A stretch of DNA of 64,000 nt from Nonomuraea coxensis DSM 45129 (GCF_019397265.1 NZ_CP068985.1:558001-622000), one strand, 5' to 3'. Positions 1 through 8,226 are shown, numbered from the stretch's first letter. Program-made: numbers and translations. The notes: generated from the sequence alone by a model not told the origin.

Positions 1-213
1 GAAGCACCGGTCGTCGGGCTTCAGCACCGCCCGGCACAGCAGCGCCGAGACGGAGCACAGGAAAACCGCCACGGCGAGCCCGATCGCGATGCCGCACACC
101 GTCGCCACGGTGCCGTTCATGACGATCACGGTGGTGAACAGGGCCCCGATGATCCCCGGACGCTTCTTGACCAGATCGGCGACGCGATGGCGTACTCTCT
201 TCTGGTGAGGCAT
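1..213 (-). CDS. small membrane protein, C-terminus cut by window edge
   Basis: The frame opens at an ATG at 213 with a good Shine-Dalgarno (AAGGAG, 4 bases upstream) and stays open to base 1, giving 71 residues with the C-terminus outside the window. The N-terminus is basic (MPHQKRVRHRVADLVKKR). Two hydrophobic stretches follow at about residues 21-36 and 38-58, so one or two membrane segments are likely. I do not recognise a family. It is transcribed away from the HTH gene at 522. Confidence 0.5.
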   Translation of the reverse strand, partial: MPHQKRVRHRVADLVKKRPGIIGALFTTVIVMNGTVATVCGIAIGLAVAVFLCSVSALLCRAVLKPDDRCF

Positions 214-521
214 GGTGCTCCTTACCGTGTCCATACGGGCCATCACTTCTCGTCCTTGCCTAGGTCGAAGTGGTGGCCCGATCTTTTTTTGAATGCGTGA
301 GCGATTTAGCGTTACATTTCCCGATCACCGCCTCTCCGTGACTCCGTGAACTCAGGTTTAGCGTTCCGGTCTTGGGCCTGTCCACAACGGCGACAAGTGC
401 GAAAGATGATCGAACCTGCCGGTCGTCGACGGACAGGCGAAAATCCGCGAACAGCGGCGGACAAGAACGAACGGAGATGCGATGATGGCGTAAGGCCAAC
501 TCTTCAGCCGAGGTCACGCCC
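214..521. other. intergenic region between divergent genes
   Basis: About 300 bases without a convincing gene; the open frames here overlap the HTH gene antisense or lack start signals. It must hold the divergent promoters of the small membrane protein and the HTH gene. The only structure I see is an 8-bp inverted repeat, GCCTGTCC (376-383) and GGACAGGC (431-438), 47 bases apart, which could be a regulator site but is weak. Confidence 0.4.
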
Positions 522-1346
522 ATGCCATCTCCGCAACGCCGGCTCGACCCCTCGGTCCCCCGGGAGCGCTTCGCCCTGGAGCTGCAGGACCTGCACCGCG
601 CGGCGGGCAAGCCGACCCAGCAGGTGCTGGCGGCCGCGATGCACTGCTCCCACGCGACGGTCTCCGCCATACTCAACGGCCACCGTTTCCCGTCATGGGA
701 GCACACCCGCGCTTTCGTCAGGGCATGCGGGGGAGAAGAGGCGGAATGGCGCAGGAGATGGATTCAGGCGGACCGGGAGAGCCGTTCGGACGGCGTGGTC
801 TTCACGCCCGAGCCGGCTGTTCCCGAGTCGAGCGTCCTGCGGCCCGCCTGGTATCTCGACAATGAGCAGTTCTATCTCAACGCGGCCGAGCGGGTCCGGG
901 CCACGCACAGCCGTATTCTGGTGACGTACGTGCGGCGGCGACCGCCGGACCATTACACCAGCGAAGCCGCCGCCGCCTATTTCGCCGCAGTGCTTGATTG
1001 GGCCCGCCGGCCAGGGGCGCGGTCCGTGCGGCGTATCATCGGCATCTCCAACCGCGGAATGCGGGACTGGGTGCGCCGCCATTACGAGGACACCAAGGAT
1101 ATTCGTAACTATGATGCCCGGGTCATTCGGTGGGAGCTGGACGCGGACGGCATCAACATGGCGCTGTTCGACGACTCCGCCGCTTTTCTCGCTTTCTCCG
1201 GGGTCGCCAGTCAGGAGCTGAGCGGGTTCCGGGTGGACAGCGTCGAGTTCCTGCGTTATTTCGTCGGCTACTTCGACCAGCTCTGGGCCTGCGGCACGGC
1301 CCTGGAACAGTACGTGTCCACCCAGGACGACACGCGCGCCTTCTGA
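522..1346 (+). CDS. Xre-like helix-turn-helix protein with large unknown C-terminal domain
   Basis: A 274-residue protein. Residues 14-75 look like an Xre/Cro-type DNA-binding domain (LHRAAGKPTQQVLAAA, then CSHATVSAILNG as the recognition helix), as found in many actinomycete regulators. The remaining 190 residues form a soluble mixed alpha/beta domain (YLNAAERVRATHSRILVTYV, IRNYDARVIRWELD) that I cannot name; its pattern resembles effector-type domains of proteins that sense or process a small molecule. The stop is 4 bases from the end of the convergent NUDIX gene. A cytoplasmic regulatory role is likely; the target is unknown. Confidence 0.7.
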   Translation: MPSPQRRLDPSVPRERFALELQDLHRAAGKPTQQVLAAAMHCSHATVSAILNGHRFPSWEHTRAFVRACGGEEAEWRRRWIQADRESRSDGVVFTPEPAVPESSVLRPAWYLDNEQFYLNAAERVRATHSRILVTYVRRRPPDHYTSEAAAAYFAAVLDWARRPGARSVRRIIGISNRGMRDWVRRHYEDTKDIRNYDARVIRWELDADGINMALFDDSAAFLAFSGVASQELSGFRVDSVEFLRYFVGYFDQLWACGTALEQYVSTQDDTRAF

Positions 1347-1350
1347 GGGG

Positions 1351-1788
1351 TCACAGGCCGATGTTGGCCTTGGCGCCCATGTAGGAGCCGGCGCCGGGCC
1401 AGCCGTCCCGCGCCAGCTGAACGAAGCGCGGAGAGAAGCCGAGCGCCGTCAGGCCGGTCAGCGGCACGAACCTGACGCCGCGGATGGGCGTGGTGTCGGC
1501 GCCCTCGGCGACGGCGCCCACGTCTCCGCCGATCCTGGCGGCCTCGAACGTCAGGTGGATGACGTGGGCGCCGTCGCCGGGCAGGTGGTCGCACACGTAC
1601 AGCAGCCGGCCGGGCCGGACGTCGAGGCCCGTCTCCTCGCGCAGCTCCCGGACCAGGGCGTCGCCGATCGGCTCGCCCGGCTCGACCTTCCCGCCCGGCA
1701 GGGACCACGAGCGGCCGTCACCGGTGTCCTGGTCCAGCAGCAGGATGCGGCCGTCCTCGATGACCACGCCGGTGACGCGCACCTTCAT
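1351..1788 (-). CDS. NUDIX hydrolase
   Basis: A 145-residue protein with a complete Nudix box: GGKVEPGEPIGDALVREL followed by REETGL, fitting GX5EX7REUXEEXGU at about residues 32-54. Such enzymes hydrolyse a nucleoside diphosphate linked to another group, using the box glutamates to bind Mg2+ or Mn2+. The start MKVRVTGVVIEDGRILL is typical of the fold. The substrate cannot be told from sequence. It ends 4 bases from the convergent HTH gene and its start lies 22 bases after the aldo/keto reductase stop, so it may be co-transcribed with that gene. Confidence 0.88.
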   Translation of the reverse strand: MKVRVTGVVIEDGRILLLDQDTGDGRSWSLPGGKVEPGEPIGDALVRELREETGLDVRPGRLLYVCDHLPGDGAHVIHLTFEAARIGGDVGAVAEGADTTPIRGVRFVPLTGLTALGFSPRFVQLARDGWPGAGSYMGAKANIGL

Positions 1789-1810
1789 GGGAGCACGGTA
1801 CCGGTCGCGG

Positions 1811-2860
1811 TCAGCTCGCGGCGCGGTCGCCGGGCGGGCGGCGGCGCAGGGCGGGGTCGGTCAGCGGCGCGGGGCTCCAGAGGGCGACCGGCTGGTAGAC
1901 GTTGGTGCCGGGCGGCGCGAGCTCGTCGATCCGGTCGAGGACGGCGTCGTCGAGCATCAGCGACGCGCCCTTCAGCAGGCCGTCGAGCTGTTCCATCGTC
2001 CGCGGGCCGAGGATGACCGAGGTGACCGCCGGATGGGAGGCGGCGAAGGCGACGGCCAGTTCGGGCAGGGTGCGGCCCAGCTCGTCCGCCAGCTTCACCA
2101 GCCCTTCGACGACCTCCAGTTTGGCCGCGTTGACCGGGATCGACGGGTCGAACCGTTCGGGAGCCCGCGCGGCGCGGCCCTGCGACATGTCGACCTCCCG
2201 GCCCTTGCGGTAACGGCCGGTCAGGAACCCCCAGCCCAGCGGGCTGTACGTGAGCACGCCCATGCCGAGCCGCTGCGCCGTGGGGAGGACGTCGCCCTCG
2301 ATGCCGCGGGCGAGGATGTTGTACGGCGGCTGCTCGGTCCGGAACCGGTACAGGCCGCGCTGCCGGGCCACGTGGTAGGCCTCGACCGTCTCGTGCGCGG
2401 GGAAGGCCGAGCTGCCGAAGGCCCGGATCTTGCCCTGGCGCACCAGGTCGGTCAGCGCGGAGAGGGTCTCCTCGATGTCCGTACGGTGGTCGGGGCGGTG
2501 GATCTGGTAGAGGTCGATCCAGTCGGTACGCAGCCGCTTGAGGCTCGCCTCGACCTCCCGGATGATCCAGCGCCGCGAGTTGCCGCCCCGGTTGGGCCCC
2601 TCGCCCATCGGGAAGTGCACCTTGGTCGCCAGCACCACCTCGTCCCGCCGGCCCTGCAGCGCCTTGCCCACGATCTCCTCCGACTCGCCCGCGGAGTACA
2701 TGTCGGCGGTGTCGACGAAGTTGATGCCGTGGTCGAGCGCGGCGTGGATGATGCGGATGCTGTCGTCGTGGTCGGGGTTGCCGGCCGCGCCGAACATCAT
2801 GGTGCCGAGGCAGTAGGTGCTGACCTCGATGCCGGTGCCGCCGAGGATGCGATATCTCAT
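1811..2860 (-). CDS. aldo/keto reductase
   Basis: A 349-residue NADPH-dependent oxidoreductase of the (beta/alpha)8 aldo/keto reductase family. The start MRYRILGGTGIEVSTYCLG is the usual opening; FVDTADMYSAGESEE carries the catalytic Asp and Tyr, LATKVHF the Lys, and YQIHRPD the His. The C-terminal part (VILGPRTMEQLDGLLKG) matches the cofactor-binding end of the YajO/YghZ-like subgroup. It is divergent from a MerR regulator 49 bases away, with a MerR-type operator between the genes, so its expression is probably controlled by that regulator. The physiological carbonyl substrate is unknown. Confidence 0.9.
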   Translation of the reverse strand: MRYRILGGTGIEVSTYCLGTMMFGAAGNPDHDDSIRIIHAALDHGINFVDTADMYSAGESEEIVGKALQGRRDEVVLATKVHFPMGEGPNRGGNSRRWIIREVEASLKRLRTDWIDLYQIHRPDHRTDIEETLSALTDLVRQGKIRAFGSSAFPAHETVEAYHVARQRGLYRFRTEQPPYNILARGIEGDVLPTAQRLGMGVLTYSPLGWGFLTGRYRKGREVDMSQGRAARAPERFDPSIPVNAAKLEVVEGLVKLADELGRTLPELAVAFAASHPAVTSVILGPRTMEQLDGLLKGASLMLDDAVLDRIDELAPPGTNVYQPVALWSPAPLTDPALRRRPPGDRAAS

Positions 2861-2877
2861 GGTCCGGAACCGTAGAA

Positions 2878-2896
2878 CCTAGAGTCGGCTCTAAGG
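2878..2896. promoter_or_regulatory. MerR-type operator in the reductase/regulator intergenic region
   Basis: The 49-base gap between the two divergent starts contains CCTAGAGTCGGCTCTAAGG, a near-perfect dyad (CCTAGAG / CTCTAAGG around a short centre). Dyads of the form CTAGAGT-ACTCTAG placed between -35 and -10 are the standard target of redox- or drug-sensing MerR proteins such as SoxR. Its location between a MerR gene and a reductase gene supports the call. Confidence 0.75.
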
Positions 2897-2909
2897 CAAA
2901 CTCAACGAC

Positions 2910-3314
2910 ATGTCGGGTTTGAGCATCGGCCAGGTCGCCGAACGCACCGGGCTCAGCGTGCACACCCTCCGCTTCTACGAGCGGGAGGGGCTGCTGGCCC
3001 AGCCGGTACGGCGCGGACCCGCCGGGCACCGGGTCTACGACGAGGACGACGTCGGCTGGCTGGGCGTGTGCATCCGGCTCCGCGCCTCCGGCATGCCCCT
3101 GACCGACATCCGGCGCTACACCGAGCTCGTCAGGGCGGGCCAGGGCAACGAGGCCGAACGGCTGGAAGTGCTCCGCGAACACCGGGAACGGGTCCTCACC
3201 CAGAGGCACGAACTCGACGAATGCCTCAAGCTGATCACCCACAAGGTGGGGATCTACGAGAGCCGTCTGGGCCTGCGGGACCACGTCCCCGACTGCGCTG
3301 ATCAAACCCTTTGA
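2910..3314 (+). CDS. MerR family transcriptional regulator
   Basis: A 134-residue regulator. Residues 4-70 are the winged-helix MerR domain (SIGQVAERTGLSVHTLRFYE, REGLL, GHRVYDEDDVGWL); the rest is the dimerisation coiled coil (LREHRERVLTQRHELDECLKLITHKV) and a short effector tail. No cysteine cluster like that of SoxR is present (only isolated Cys such as DECLK and DCADQ), so an iron-sulphur sensor is unlikely. It is divergent from the aldo/keto reductase and very likely controls it through the dyad at 2878-2896, probably also controlling itself. Confidence 0.9.
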   Translation: MSGLSIGQVAERTGLSVHTLRFYEREGLLAQPVRRGPAGHRVYDEDDVGWLGVCIRLRASGMPLTDIRRYTELVRAGQGNEAERLEVLREHRERVLTQRHELDECLKLITHKVGIYESRLGLRDHVPDCADQTL

Positions 3315-3347
3315 ACGGAGCCGGACGGCCTGGCTAGGCTGCCGGCC

Positions 3348-4163
3348 ATGCCTTCGCTCGTACGCCGCCGCCTGACCTCCGCGGAGACCGGCCCGGCGCT
3401 GCGGGCGCTGTCCGCGTGGACGCCCGCCGACGTGCCGGGCGGCAGCCTGCATCCCGGGGACGTGGGATGGTACCTGCGCTTCGACGACGCGGCCGTGCTG
3501 CTCTGGCTCGATGACGGGACGCCGGTGGCGGTCGGCTTTCTCGACGGTCCCGTGCTGCGCGTGACGGCCGCGCCCGGCGCCGACGTGGGTGCGATCGCGG
3601 CCGACGCCGAGGAGGTGCTGGGGCCCGGCGACGACTGGTGCGACGGGCTGCCGATGCCCGGATGGGAGCTCGACCAGGGCGCGCCCTGGCTCGTCATGTC
3701 GTGGACGCCGCGCCCGGTGCCGGACCGCGCCGAGCGGGCCGGCGAGGTCGGTGCGGACGACGCGGCCGATCGGGTGCTGGTGCAGCGGGCCGCGTTCGAG
3801 GGCTCCACGTTCACCGTCGAGCGGTGGCACGCCATGAAGCGGTCGCCGGCGGGCGCGCTGGCCGTGGAGACGCTCGTCCGCACGCCCGGAGGCGAGCCCG
3901 CCGCCGCCGCGACCGGCTGGCTGGCCGGCGCGGGCAGATGCGGGCTGCTTGAGCCGGTCGGCACCCACCCCGACCACCGCGGGCACGGCTACGGCCGCGA
4001 CGCCGTGCTCGGCGCGTGCGCTGCCCTGGCCCGGCGCGGCGCGAGCGCGGTCGCCGTCGCGACACCGGCCGCCAACGAGGCCGCCGTGGCGTTGTACCGA
4101 TCGGCCGGCTTCACCGTCGTCCGCGAGCACCACGACCGGGTCCGAGCCGGCCGACCGGCCTGA
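3348..4163 (+). CDS. GNAT family N-acetyltransferase
   Basis: A 271-residue protein. The C-terminal half is a standard GNAT domain: LEPVGTHPDHRGHGYGRDAV is motif A with the acetyl-CoA pyrophosphate loop (HRGHGYG), and NEAAVALYRSAGFTVVREH is motif B. The N-terminal 130 residues look like a second, degenerate GNAT-like half (VLLWLDDGTPVAVGFLDGP), as in many actinobacterial two-domain acetyltransferases. The acceptor is unknown. It follows the MerR gene on the same strand after 33 bases and could be read through from it. Confidence 0.85.
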   Translation: MPSLVRRRLTSAETGPALRALSAWTPADVPGGSLHPGDVGWYLRFDDAAVLLWLDDGTPVAVGFLDGPVLRVTAAPGADVGAIAADAEEVLGPGDDWCDGLPMPGWELDQGAPWLVMSWTPRPVPDRAERAGEVGADDAADRVLVQRAAFEGSTFTVERWHAMKRSPAGALAVETLVRTPGGEPAAAATGWLAGAGRCGLLEPVGTHPDHRGHGYGRDAVLGACAALARRGASAVAVATPAANEAAVALYRSAGFTVVREHHDRVRAGRPA

Positions 4164-4240
4164 ACCCCCGGGCGGACGCGGGAGAAGGGAGATGGCTCCG
4201 GACGGCGCGCAGCCGCCGAGGTCCGGGCTTCCCGAGAGCC

Positions 4241-4552
4241 TTATCCTTCCGCCGCCGGGCCGCGGGTGACGCGCCAGAGCAGGTACGCCTGCAGCACCCC
4301 CACGGCGGTGAGGACCACGATCAGCAGGACGGGGTCCGCGAGCCCGGACGGGACCGCGTCCCAGGCCCACCACACGAGCGGCCCGAGGGGGAAGGTGACG
4401 ATCATGAGGGCGACGCCGGTCACCAGGATCGGGTCCGGGACGGTCAGCAGGATCACCGTCGAGACGACGCCGAGGAGCACCACCAGCGCGGCGTACGCGC
4501 CGGCGAGGACCGCCGCCAGGCGGCCGTTGCGGTAACGCCTCACGCCCCCCAC
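4241..4552 (-). CDS. small integral membrane protein
   Basis: A 103-residue protein with three clear hydrophobic helices (about residues 11-36 AAVLAGAYAALVVLLGVVST, 40-62 ILVTGVALMIVTFPLGPLVW, 72-92 ADPVLLIVVLTAVGVLQAYL) and a short charged C-terminus. The arrangement is reminiscent of the SCO4225-type membrane proteins of actinomycetes, but I am not certain. Its start is 6 bases after the stop of the PPOX gene, so it is the last gene of a three-gene operon with the GlxA-like regulator. Confidence 0.7.
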   Translation of the reverse strand: MGGVRRYRNGRLAAVLAGAYAALVVLLGVVSTVILLTVPDPILVTGVALMIVTFPLGPLVWWAWDAVPSGLADPVLLIVVLTAVGVLQAYLLWRVTRGPAAEG

Positions 4553-4558
4553 GCTAGC

Positions 4559-4966
4559 TCAGGTCACATTCCCCAGCACGCGCTGCGGGGTGAGGCGGAT
4601 GACGACGCGGACGGCCTCCGGAGGGAGCCGGAGGTACTCCTCGCCGGCTCCCTCGCCCTCGTAGCGCTCGGCCAGGAGCACCGCGAGCCGCCGCCCCTCG
4701 TCCACGGTGACCTCGGCCGTGCCGCGGACCTCGACGTAGCGCTCGGTGTCGGCGAGGTCGAAGACGCACAGGCTGGCGCGCGGGTCGCGTTCGAGATTGC
4801 GGATCTTGCGCCGGCCGGCCTGGGAGGAGATGACGACGTCGTCGCCGTCGGTGCCGATCCAGACGGCGGAGGTCTGCGGACTGCCGTCGGGGTTGACGGT
4901 GGCGAGGACGCCGACGTTGGGCGCGTCGAGGAGCCGCCGGACGGCGTCGCTGAGCGGAACGGTCAT
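4559..4966 (-). CDS. PPOX class flavin/F420-dependent protein
   Basis: A 135-residue split-barrel protein of the pyridoxamine-5'-phosphate oxidase-like family. VGVLATVNPDGSPQTSAVWI, followed by ISSQAGRRKIRNLERDPRAS, is the pattern of the actinobacterial F420-dependent reductase subgroup, in which the RRKxRNL segment contacts the cofactor phosphates. These enzymes act in the cytoplasm as reductases of diverse substrates, or as FMN- or F420-binding proteins. It sits 18 bases after the GlxA-like regulator gene and 6 before the membrane-protein gene in one operon. The substrate is unknown. Confidence 0.85.
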   Translation of the reverse strand: MTVPLSDAVRRLLDAPNVGVLATVNPDGSPQTSAVWIGTDGDDVVISSQAGRRKIRNLERDPRASLCVFDLADTERYVEVRGTAEVTVDEGRRLAVLLAERYEGEGAGEEYLRLPPEAVRVVIRLTPQRVLGNVT

Positions 4967-4984
4967 GATCGGCAGCGTACGCGC

Positions 4985-5959
4985 TCAGCCGGCGGCCCGG
5001 CGGCTGCGGAAGGTGCGGCGGTAGGCGTCGGGCGGGACGCCGACCGTGCGGTTGAAGTGGCGGCGGAGCGTGGCCGCCGTGCCCATGCCGGTGGCCGCCG
5101 CGATGGAGTCCACGCTGTCGTCCGTGGTCTCCAGGAGCTCCTGGGCGCGCCGGATCCGCTGGGTGTGCAGCCACTGGAGCGGGGTGGTGCCGGTCATCGA
5201 CCTGAAGTGGCGGCCGAGGTGGCGGGAGCTGAGGTTCGCCCGGCGGGCGAGGTCCTCCACGGTCAGGGGCTGGTCCAGGTGCTCGACCGTCCAGCCGAGC
5301 AGCTCGCCGAGCGGGTGGCCGTCCGGCTCCGGCACGGGCGTGGCGACGAACTGGGCCTGGCCGCCGGGCCGGTGCGGCGCGACGACCAGCCGCCGGGCGA
5401 TCGCGTTGGCGACGGCCGAGCCGTGGTCGCGGCGGACGAGGTGCAGGCACAGGTCCAGGGCGGCGGCCTTGCCCGCGGAGGTGAGCACGTCGCCCTCGTC
5501 CACGTAGAGGACGTCCGCGTCGACCTCGACGCGGGGGTGGCGGGCGGCCAGCGCCTCGGCGTGCGCCCAGTGCGTGGTGGCGCGCCGCCCGTCGAGCAGC
5601 CCGGCGGCGGCCAGCACGAACGCGCCCGTGCAGAGCGAGGCGACCCGCGCGCCCGCGTCGTACGCGGCGCGGACGGCGGCCACGAGGTCGGCCGGCGGGT
5701 CCACGTCGACCTCGGCCCAGCCGGGGACGATCACGGTGTCGGCGCCGGCGAGCCGGTCGAGCCCGCAGTCGGGTTCGAGCAGGAAACGGCCGTCGGCGCG
5801 GACGGGGGCGGCGCCGCAGATGACCGGCTCGTACCAGTGGCTGACCGGGATCGGCGGCGAGCCGCTGAACAGCTCGTACGCCAGGGCCAGCTCGAAGTGC
5901 AGGATCCCGTCGGCGACGGCTATCGCTACTGTGCTCACGTCCGGAATTGTACGCATCAT
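4985..5959 (-). CDS. GlxA family transcriptional regulator (DJ-1/PfpI plus AraC HTH)
   Basis: A 324-residue regulator. Residues 10-175 are a DJ-1/PfpI-like amidotransferase fold with the family signature SLCTGAFVLAAAGLLDGR and ATTHWAHAEALA; residues 215-315 are an AraC-type double helix-turn-helix (LTVEDLARRANLSSRHLGRH, then VDSIAAATGMGTAATLRRHF). The Cys of the SLCTGAF loop is retained. Start: tandem ATG at 5959/5956 with a weak GGAA; a GTG at 5938 would also fit the family N-terminus and would leave the inverted repeat at 5939-5971 wholly upstream. First gene of an operon with the PPOX and membrane genes; divergent from the gene at 6040. Confidence 0.88.
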   Translation of the reverse strand: MMRTIPDVSTVAIAVADGILHFELALAYELFSGSPPIPVSHWYEPVICGAAPVRADGRFLLEPDCGLDRLAGADTVIVPGWAEVDVDPPADLVAAVRAAYDAGARVASLCTGAFVLAAAGLLDGRRATTHWAHAEALAARHPRVEVDADVLYVDEGDVLTSAGKAAALDLCLHLVRRDHGSAVANAIARRLVVAPHRPGGQAQFVATPVPEPDGHPLGELLGWTVEHLDQPLTVEDLARRANLSSRHLGRHFRSMTGTTPLQWLHTQRIRRAQELLETTDDSVDSIAAATGMGTAATLRRHFNRTVGVPPDAYRRTFRSRRAAG

Positions 5960-5971
5960 GTCGTTCCGGAC
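5939..5971. promoter_or_regulatory. 8-bp inverted repeat over the start of the GlxA-like regulator
   Basis: GTCCGGAA (5939-5946) and TTCCGGAC (5964-5971) form a perfect 8-bp inverted repeat with a 17-base spacer (25 bp centre to centre, more than two helical turns). It covers the regulator's annotated start codon and faces the divergent gene at 6040. The placement suggests an operator for autoregulation and possibly for the divergent gene. Confidence 0.45.
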
Positions 5972-6039
5972 GCTCGTGCGGTGACCGCCTTCTTCGCCAC
6001 GATGTGGGGGTGAAGCTTTCCGGCGGCGAGGGAGATGTG

Positions 6040-7068
6040 ATGATCACGGTTTACGGCGCGTACGGGCACACGGGCCGCTTCGTGGTGGCGGAGCTGCTGC
6101 GGCGCGGGTTCGTGCCCGTCCTCGCGGGACGGGACGGCGGCAAGCTGCGGGACCTGGCCGCCGGGTACCCGGACCTGGAGGTCCGTGAGGCGTCGGTGGA
6201 CGACGCGGCGGCGCTGGACCGGGCGCTGGCCGGGGCCGACGCGGTGATCAACTGTGCCGGGCCGTTCGCCGACACGGCGGGTCCGGTGGTCGAGGCGGCG
6301 TTGCGCGCCGGCGTTCCCTACGTGGACGTGGCGGCCGAGATCGAGGCGAACCTGGACACGTTCGAGCTGTTCTCCGAGCGGGCCAAGGAGGCGGGAGCCG
6401 TGGTCGTGCCCGCGATGGCCTTCTACGGCGGCCTCGGCGACCTGCTGGTCACGGCGGCGATGGGCGAGTGGCGGGAGGCGGACTCGGCGCACGTGGCGTA
6501 CGGGCTGGACAGCTGGCACCCCACGACCGGGACCCGCGACGCGGGCGCGGTCTCCCGCCGGCGGCGGAACGGCCGGCGGGTGCGTTACGCGGGCGGCCGG
6601 CTGGAGTACCGCGACGACGCCGCGCCGACCGGCACGTGGACGTTCCCCGAGCCCGCGGGCGTGCGCGAGGTCATCGGTGAGTTCTCGATGGCCGACATCG
6701 TGACCGTGCCGAGCCACCTGGCGATTCCCGAGGTGTGCTCGTACATGACGGTCGAGGCGGCCAAGGACCTCTCCGGCGCGGACACGCCGGCCCCGGCCGC
6801 GGTGGACGAGCTCGGACGCTCGGCGCAGTCGTTCGTCGTGGACGTACGGGTGCGCGCCGGCTCGGCCGAGCGCCGGGCCGTGGCGAGGGGACAGGACATC
6901 TACGCCGTGAGCGCGCCGCTCGCCGTGGAGGCCGTCCTCCGGATCCTCGCCGGGCGGACCAGGGCAGCCGGGGTGGCCTCGGCGGGGGAGATCTTCGACG
7001 CGGAGGACTTCCTGGCGGCGCTGGCGCCCCACATCGTGGTCGAGCTGGACCACGCCGCCGCCCGGTGA
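6040..7068 (+). CDS. saccharopine dehydrogenase-like NAD(P)-binding protein
   Basis: A 342-residue protein opening with MITVYGAYGHTGRFVVAEL, a Rossmann GxxGxxG fingerprint, followed by LAGRDGGKL and VINCAGPFADTAGPVVEAAL, all typical of the saccharopine dehydrogenase / trans-acting enoyl reductase family. GVPYVDVAAEIE continues the pattern. These proteins reduce or oxidise small or lipid substrates; the substrate cannot be named here. I chose the ATG at 6040 (GGGAG 5 bases upstream) over earlier in-frame starts because it begins the Rossmann strand; GTG at 6037 is an alternative. Divergent from the GlxA-like regulator. Confidence 0.82.
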   Translation: MITVYGAYGHTGRFVVAELLRRGFVPVLAGRDGGKLRDLAAGYPDLEVREASVDDAAALDRALAGADAVINCAGPFADTAGPVVEAALRAGVPYVDVAAEIEANLDTFELFSERAKEAGAVVVPAMAFYGGLGDLLVTAAMGEWREADSAHVAYGLDSWHPTTGTRDAGAVSRRRRNGRRVRYAGGRLEYRDDAAPTGTWTFPEPAGVREVIGEFSMADIVTVPSHLAIPEVCSYMTVEAAKDLSGADTPAPAAVDELGRSAQSFVVDVRVRAGSAERRAVARGQDIYAVSAPLAVEAVLRILAGRTRAAGVASAGEIFDAEDFLAALAPHIVVELDHAAAR

Positions 7069-7073
7069 CGGGG

Positions 7074-7634
7074 TCAGGGCTGGCCGGCGGCGTCCTGGAA
7101 GCGGGGGCGTCCCGGGTCGTCCTCAGGGGAGTCGCCGGGAGGCGGCGGGTCGCGGTGGCGGCGCAGCCGCAGCACGTGCCGCGGCACCGGGGGCCGGGCC
7201 TCGCGCGGGGGCGCGTCCTCGGCCGACGTCGTGCCGCCGGGCTCCGTGACGGGCCGGCAGGCCATGTAGAGCTCCAGCCGGGAGTGCCCTTCTGGATGGT
7301 CCAGCCGTACCTCGTCGCACACCTGGCGGATCACCCAGAGCCCCATCCCGTGGGTGGGCGGCCAGGGCGGCGAGCGGTCCAGGTCGGCGGGCCTGAGCCG
7401 CCCGGCCGGATCGACGATCTGCACTCTCACGCCCTGGCCGGCCCGCGACAGGTGGACCGAGCCGGTGCCGGCTCCGTGGTCCAGGACGTTGGTGACGGCC
7501 TCGTTGACCGCCAGCACCAGGTTCTGGAGCCGCTCACCCGCCAGCCCCGCCTCCTCGGCGAAGCGACGCACCGCCTGGCGGATCCCGGCCAGGTCGGCGT
7601 CGATCGGCAGCGTCATGGCGGCCGGCTTGTCCAT
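7074..7634 (-). CDS. RsbW-like ATP-binding protein (anti-sigma type kinase)
   Basis: A 186-residue GHKL-fold ATPase. LVLAVNEAVTNVLDHG is the N box (Glu and Asn for Mg-ATP), VQIVDPAGRL the G1 box, and THGMGLWVIRQVCDEV the G2 box, placing it with HATPase_c_2 serine kinases of the RsbW/SpoIIAB type that bind sigma factors or phosphorylate STAS-domain antagonists. Residues 133-186 are a Pro/Arg/Asp-rich tail without recognisable fold. No sigma factor or STAS gene is adjacent, so it is an orphan, as many actinomycete members are. ATG at codon 7 is an alternative start. Confidence 0.85.
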   Translation of the reverse strand: MDKPAAMTLPIDADLAGIRQAVRRFAEEAGLAGERLQNLVLAVNEAVTNVLDHGAGTGSVHLSRAGQGVRVQIVDPAGRLRPADLDRSPPWPPTHGMGLWVIRQVCDEVRLDHPEGHSRLELYMACRPVTEPGGTTSAEDAPPREARPPVPRHVLRLRRHRDPPPPGDSPEDDPGRPRFQDAAGQP

Positions 7635-7792
7635 CCTTCCTCCGTTCTCGACGTCGGCGGAACGGCTGGCGACAGGTGCGCCGCGAGCAGCCCTCGGACG
7701 CCGTTCACACTGCCAGTGTCGCGCGTGAACGTGCCGAACGGTTGCAGATCGCTTAACACGTACAAGTTGGTCGAATCATTACAAAGGAAAAC

Positions 7793-7826
7793 CCCCTCGC
7801 CGCCCCACGGTGAAGGCGGCGAGGGG
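7793..7826 (-). terminator. intrinsic terminator downstream of the GlsB/YeaQ-like gene
   Basis: A perfect 12-bp stem (CCCCTCGCCGCC 7793-7804 with GGCGGCGAGGGG 7815-7826) and 10-base loop lies 15 bases after the stop of the gene at 7841-8116. Read on the minus strand it is followed by GGTTTTCCTTTG, a T-rich run, so it is a textbook rho-independent terminator. Confidence 0.85.
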
Positions 7827-7840
7827 ACACGCCGGGCTGC

Positions 7841-8116
7841 TTACCGCACGTGGCGGCGCCGGCCGTACATCCCGGCGGCGAGCGCCACGCCCACGCCGGC
7901 GAGCACCACCTGGAGGATCAGTTCGATCCAGTCGATGCCTCCGGTGTCGGCGACCCCGAACGCGGCGGCGAGAGCGGTGCCGATCAGCGCGGCGACGATG
8001 CCGATCACGATGGTGAGCCAGATCGGGATGCTCTGGCGTCCGGGCACGACCAGACGGCCGAGAACACCGATGACGAGCCCGATGATGAGGGCGGAGATGA
8101 TGCCGGTGACTGCCAC
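7841..8116 (-). CDS. GlsB/YeaQ/YmgE family stress-response membrane protein
   Basis: A 91-residue protein made of three short membrane helices (IISALIIGLVIGVLGRLVVP; IWLTIVIGIVAALIGTALA; WIELILQVVLAGVGVALAAG) with the conserved glycine pattern of the transglycosylase-associated protein family. Members are small inner-membrane proteins induced under envelope or general stress; the molecular role is not established. The C-terminus is basic (YGRRRHVR). It is monocistronic, ending before a strong terminator. Confidence 0.85.
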   Translation of the reverse strand: MAVTGIISALIIGLVIGVLGRLVVPGRQSIPIWLTIVIGIVAALIGTALAAAFGVADTGGIDWIELILQVVLAGVGVALAAGMYGRRRHVR

Positions 8117-8226
8117 GCTGCACGCTCCTGTCGCTTGGCGACCTGACCCTGGGGCAGGTCAACGCTTCATAACCTGACAGTCGAGTGCTGCCCATTTGCG
8201 CAAAGCGGAAACAAGCCGCTTCGCGG

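Noticed and set aside
1785..4373. Long open frames antisense to the aldo/keto reductase, MerR and GNAT genes
   Set aside because: They are mirror frames of genes with clear family motifs, rich in Arg/Pro/Ala, and have no ribosome site; high GC leaves antisense frames open by chance.
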